Positions 5,171 through 5,287 of a DNA stretch of 5,287 nt are shown here, one piece after another. The stretch spans positions 1-5,287 of the forward strand of contig JAZNCI010000034.1 in NCBI GenBank assembly GCA_045587485.1. The letters are read 5' to 3'. The notes under the pieces were generated by a model that saw only the letters and a list, made by a program, of their open reading frames with translations, ran no database searches and was not told the origin of the DNA. The stretch comes from SIG440 sp045587485 (lineage in GTDB: Bacteria > Bacillota > Clostridia > Monoglobales > Monoglobaceae). The translations under genes were made by a program, and so were the position numbers. Within the stretch, counting starts at the first letter, position 1. Every line of letters begins with the position of its first letter.

Positions 5171-5287
5171 GTGTATCCGAATTGTAACATTCTTTTTGAA
5201 GGGGGTGAAAATCAAGGTTTTAAAAGTGGCTATACATTTCGGCTGGATGTTATAAGTCGGAGGCCAAGCGGTCTTAGGAAGACAAAA
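5171..5287 (+). CDS. Possible GTG-started gene running off the right edge (partial)
   Basis: A GTG at 5171 stands seven bases after AAAGGAG (5157-5163) and opens a frame with no stop for the 39 codons to the window end. The product would start MYPNCNILFEGG and end in a basic stretch, RRPSGLRKTK. No family is recognised from this fragment. In related mobile elements the gene after a RepA-like ATPase is often a mobilisation or regulatory protein, and the basic stretch would be compatible, but that is inference. The evidence is only a good ribosome site and an open frame of modest length; a competing small frame begins at GTG 5205 and stops after 16 codons. Confidence 0.35.
   Translation, partial: MYPNCNILFEGGENQGFKSGYTFRLDVISRRPSGLRKTK

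Noticed and set aside
5205..5255. Sixteen-codon frame from GTG 5205 ending in TAA.
   Set aside because: It is too short to judge, has no conserved features and overlaps the longer frame from 5171.
5255..5287. Partial tRNA or small hairpin (GCCAAGCGGT resembles a D-arm; GTCTT/AAGAC pair around AGG).
   Set aside because: No acceptor or anticodon arm can be built in the bases available, and the five-pair stem is weak; the resemblance is probably accidental.

Overview
This AT-rich window reads entirely on the + strand. It looks like DNA from an anaerobic, low-GC Firmicute, most likely a gut-type Clostridia (Lachnospiraceae/Oscillospiraceae-like). The evidence is strong GGAGG-type ribosome sites, a desulfoferrodoxin-type superoxide reductase (an anaerobe's enzyme), a lipoprotein carrying the GGADGPT motif and a RepA-like ATPase of the kind carried by clostridial mobile elements. 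No RNA genes or CRISPR arrays were found.

Left part (1-3765): a tightly packed seven-gene operon. It opens with a perfect palindrome (probable operator) and a 69-aa AbrB-type regulator. A GT1/macrolide-type glycosyltransferase follows, then a small three-helix membrane protein, a two-iron superoxide reductase-like protein with a GTG start, a rhodanese lipoprotein with a GGADGPT segment and a second in-frame start, a membrane-anchored zinc-ribbon protein and an FMN nitroreductase-family protein. Gaps are 4 to 33 bases, with one 4-base overlap. A GAAA-loop hairpin closes the unit. The shared theme is redox, sulfur or xenobiotic handling plus small-molecule glycosylation. That grouping is inference, and I do not know it as a described system.

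Middle part (3766-3954): a gene-free control region. It has three iteron-like GCTGCA(C/A)TTT repeats, a near-consensus promoter (TTGACG-17-TATAAT), a terminator-like hairpin with two T-runs starting almost at the predicted transcript start, and a ribosome site in the loop of a small palindrome.

Right part (3955-5287): a RepA/AAA_25-type RecA-fold ATPase. It has a long acidic tail that nearly ends in DEDFIPF, which resembles the C-terminal tip of single-stranded-DNA-binding protein. After it come a perfect TATAAT, three close GTCATA repeats and a possible GTG-started gene running off the edge. This side looks like the replication or mobilisation end of an integrative element or plasmid, so the left operon may be its cargo.

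The strongest leads are the GGADGPT/dual-start rhodanese, the SSB-tip-like tail, the promoter-terminator leader with iteron-like repeats, and the superoxide reductase lacking the usual active-site lysine.
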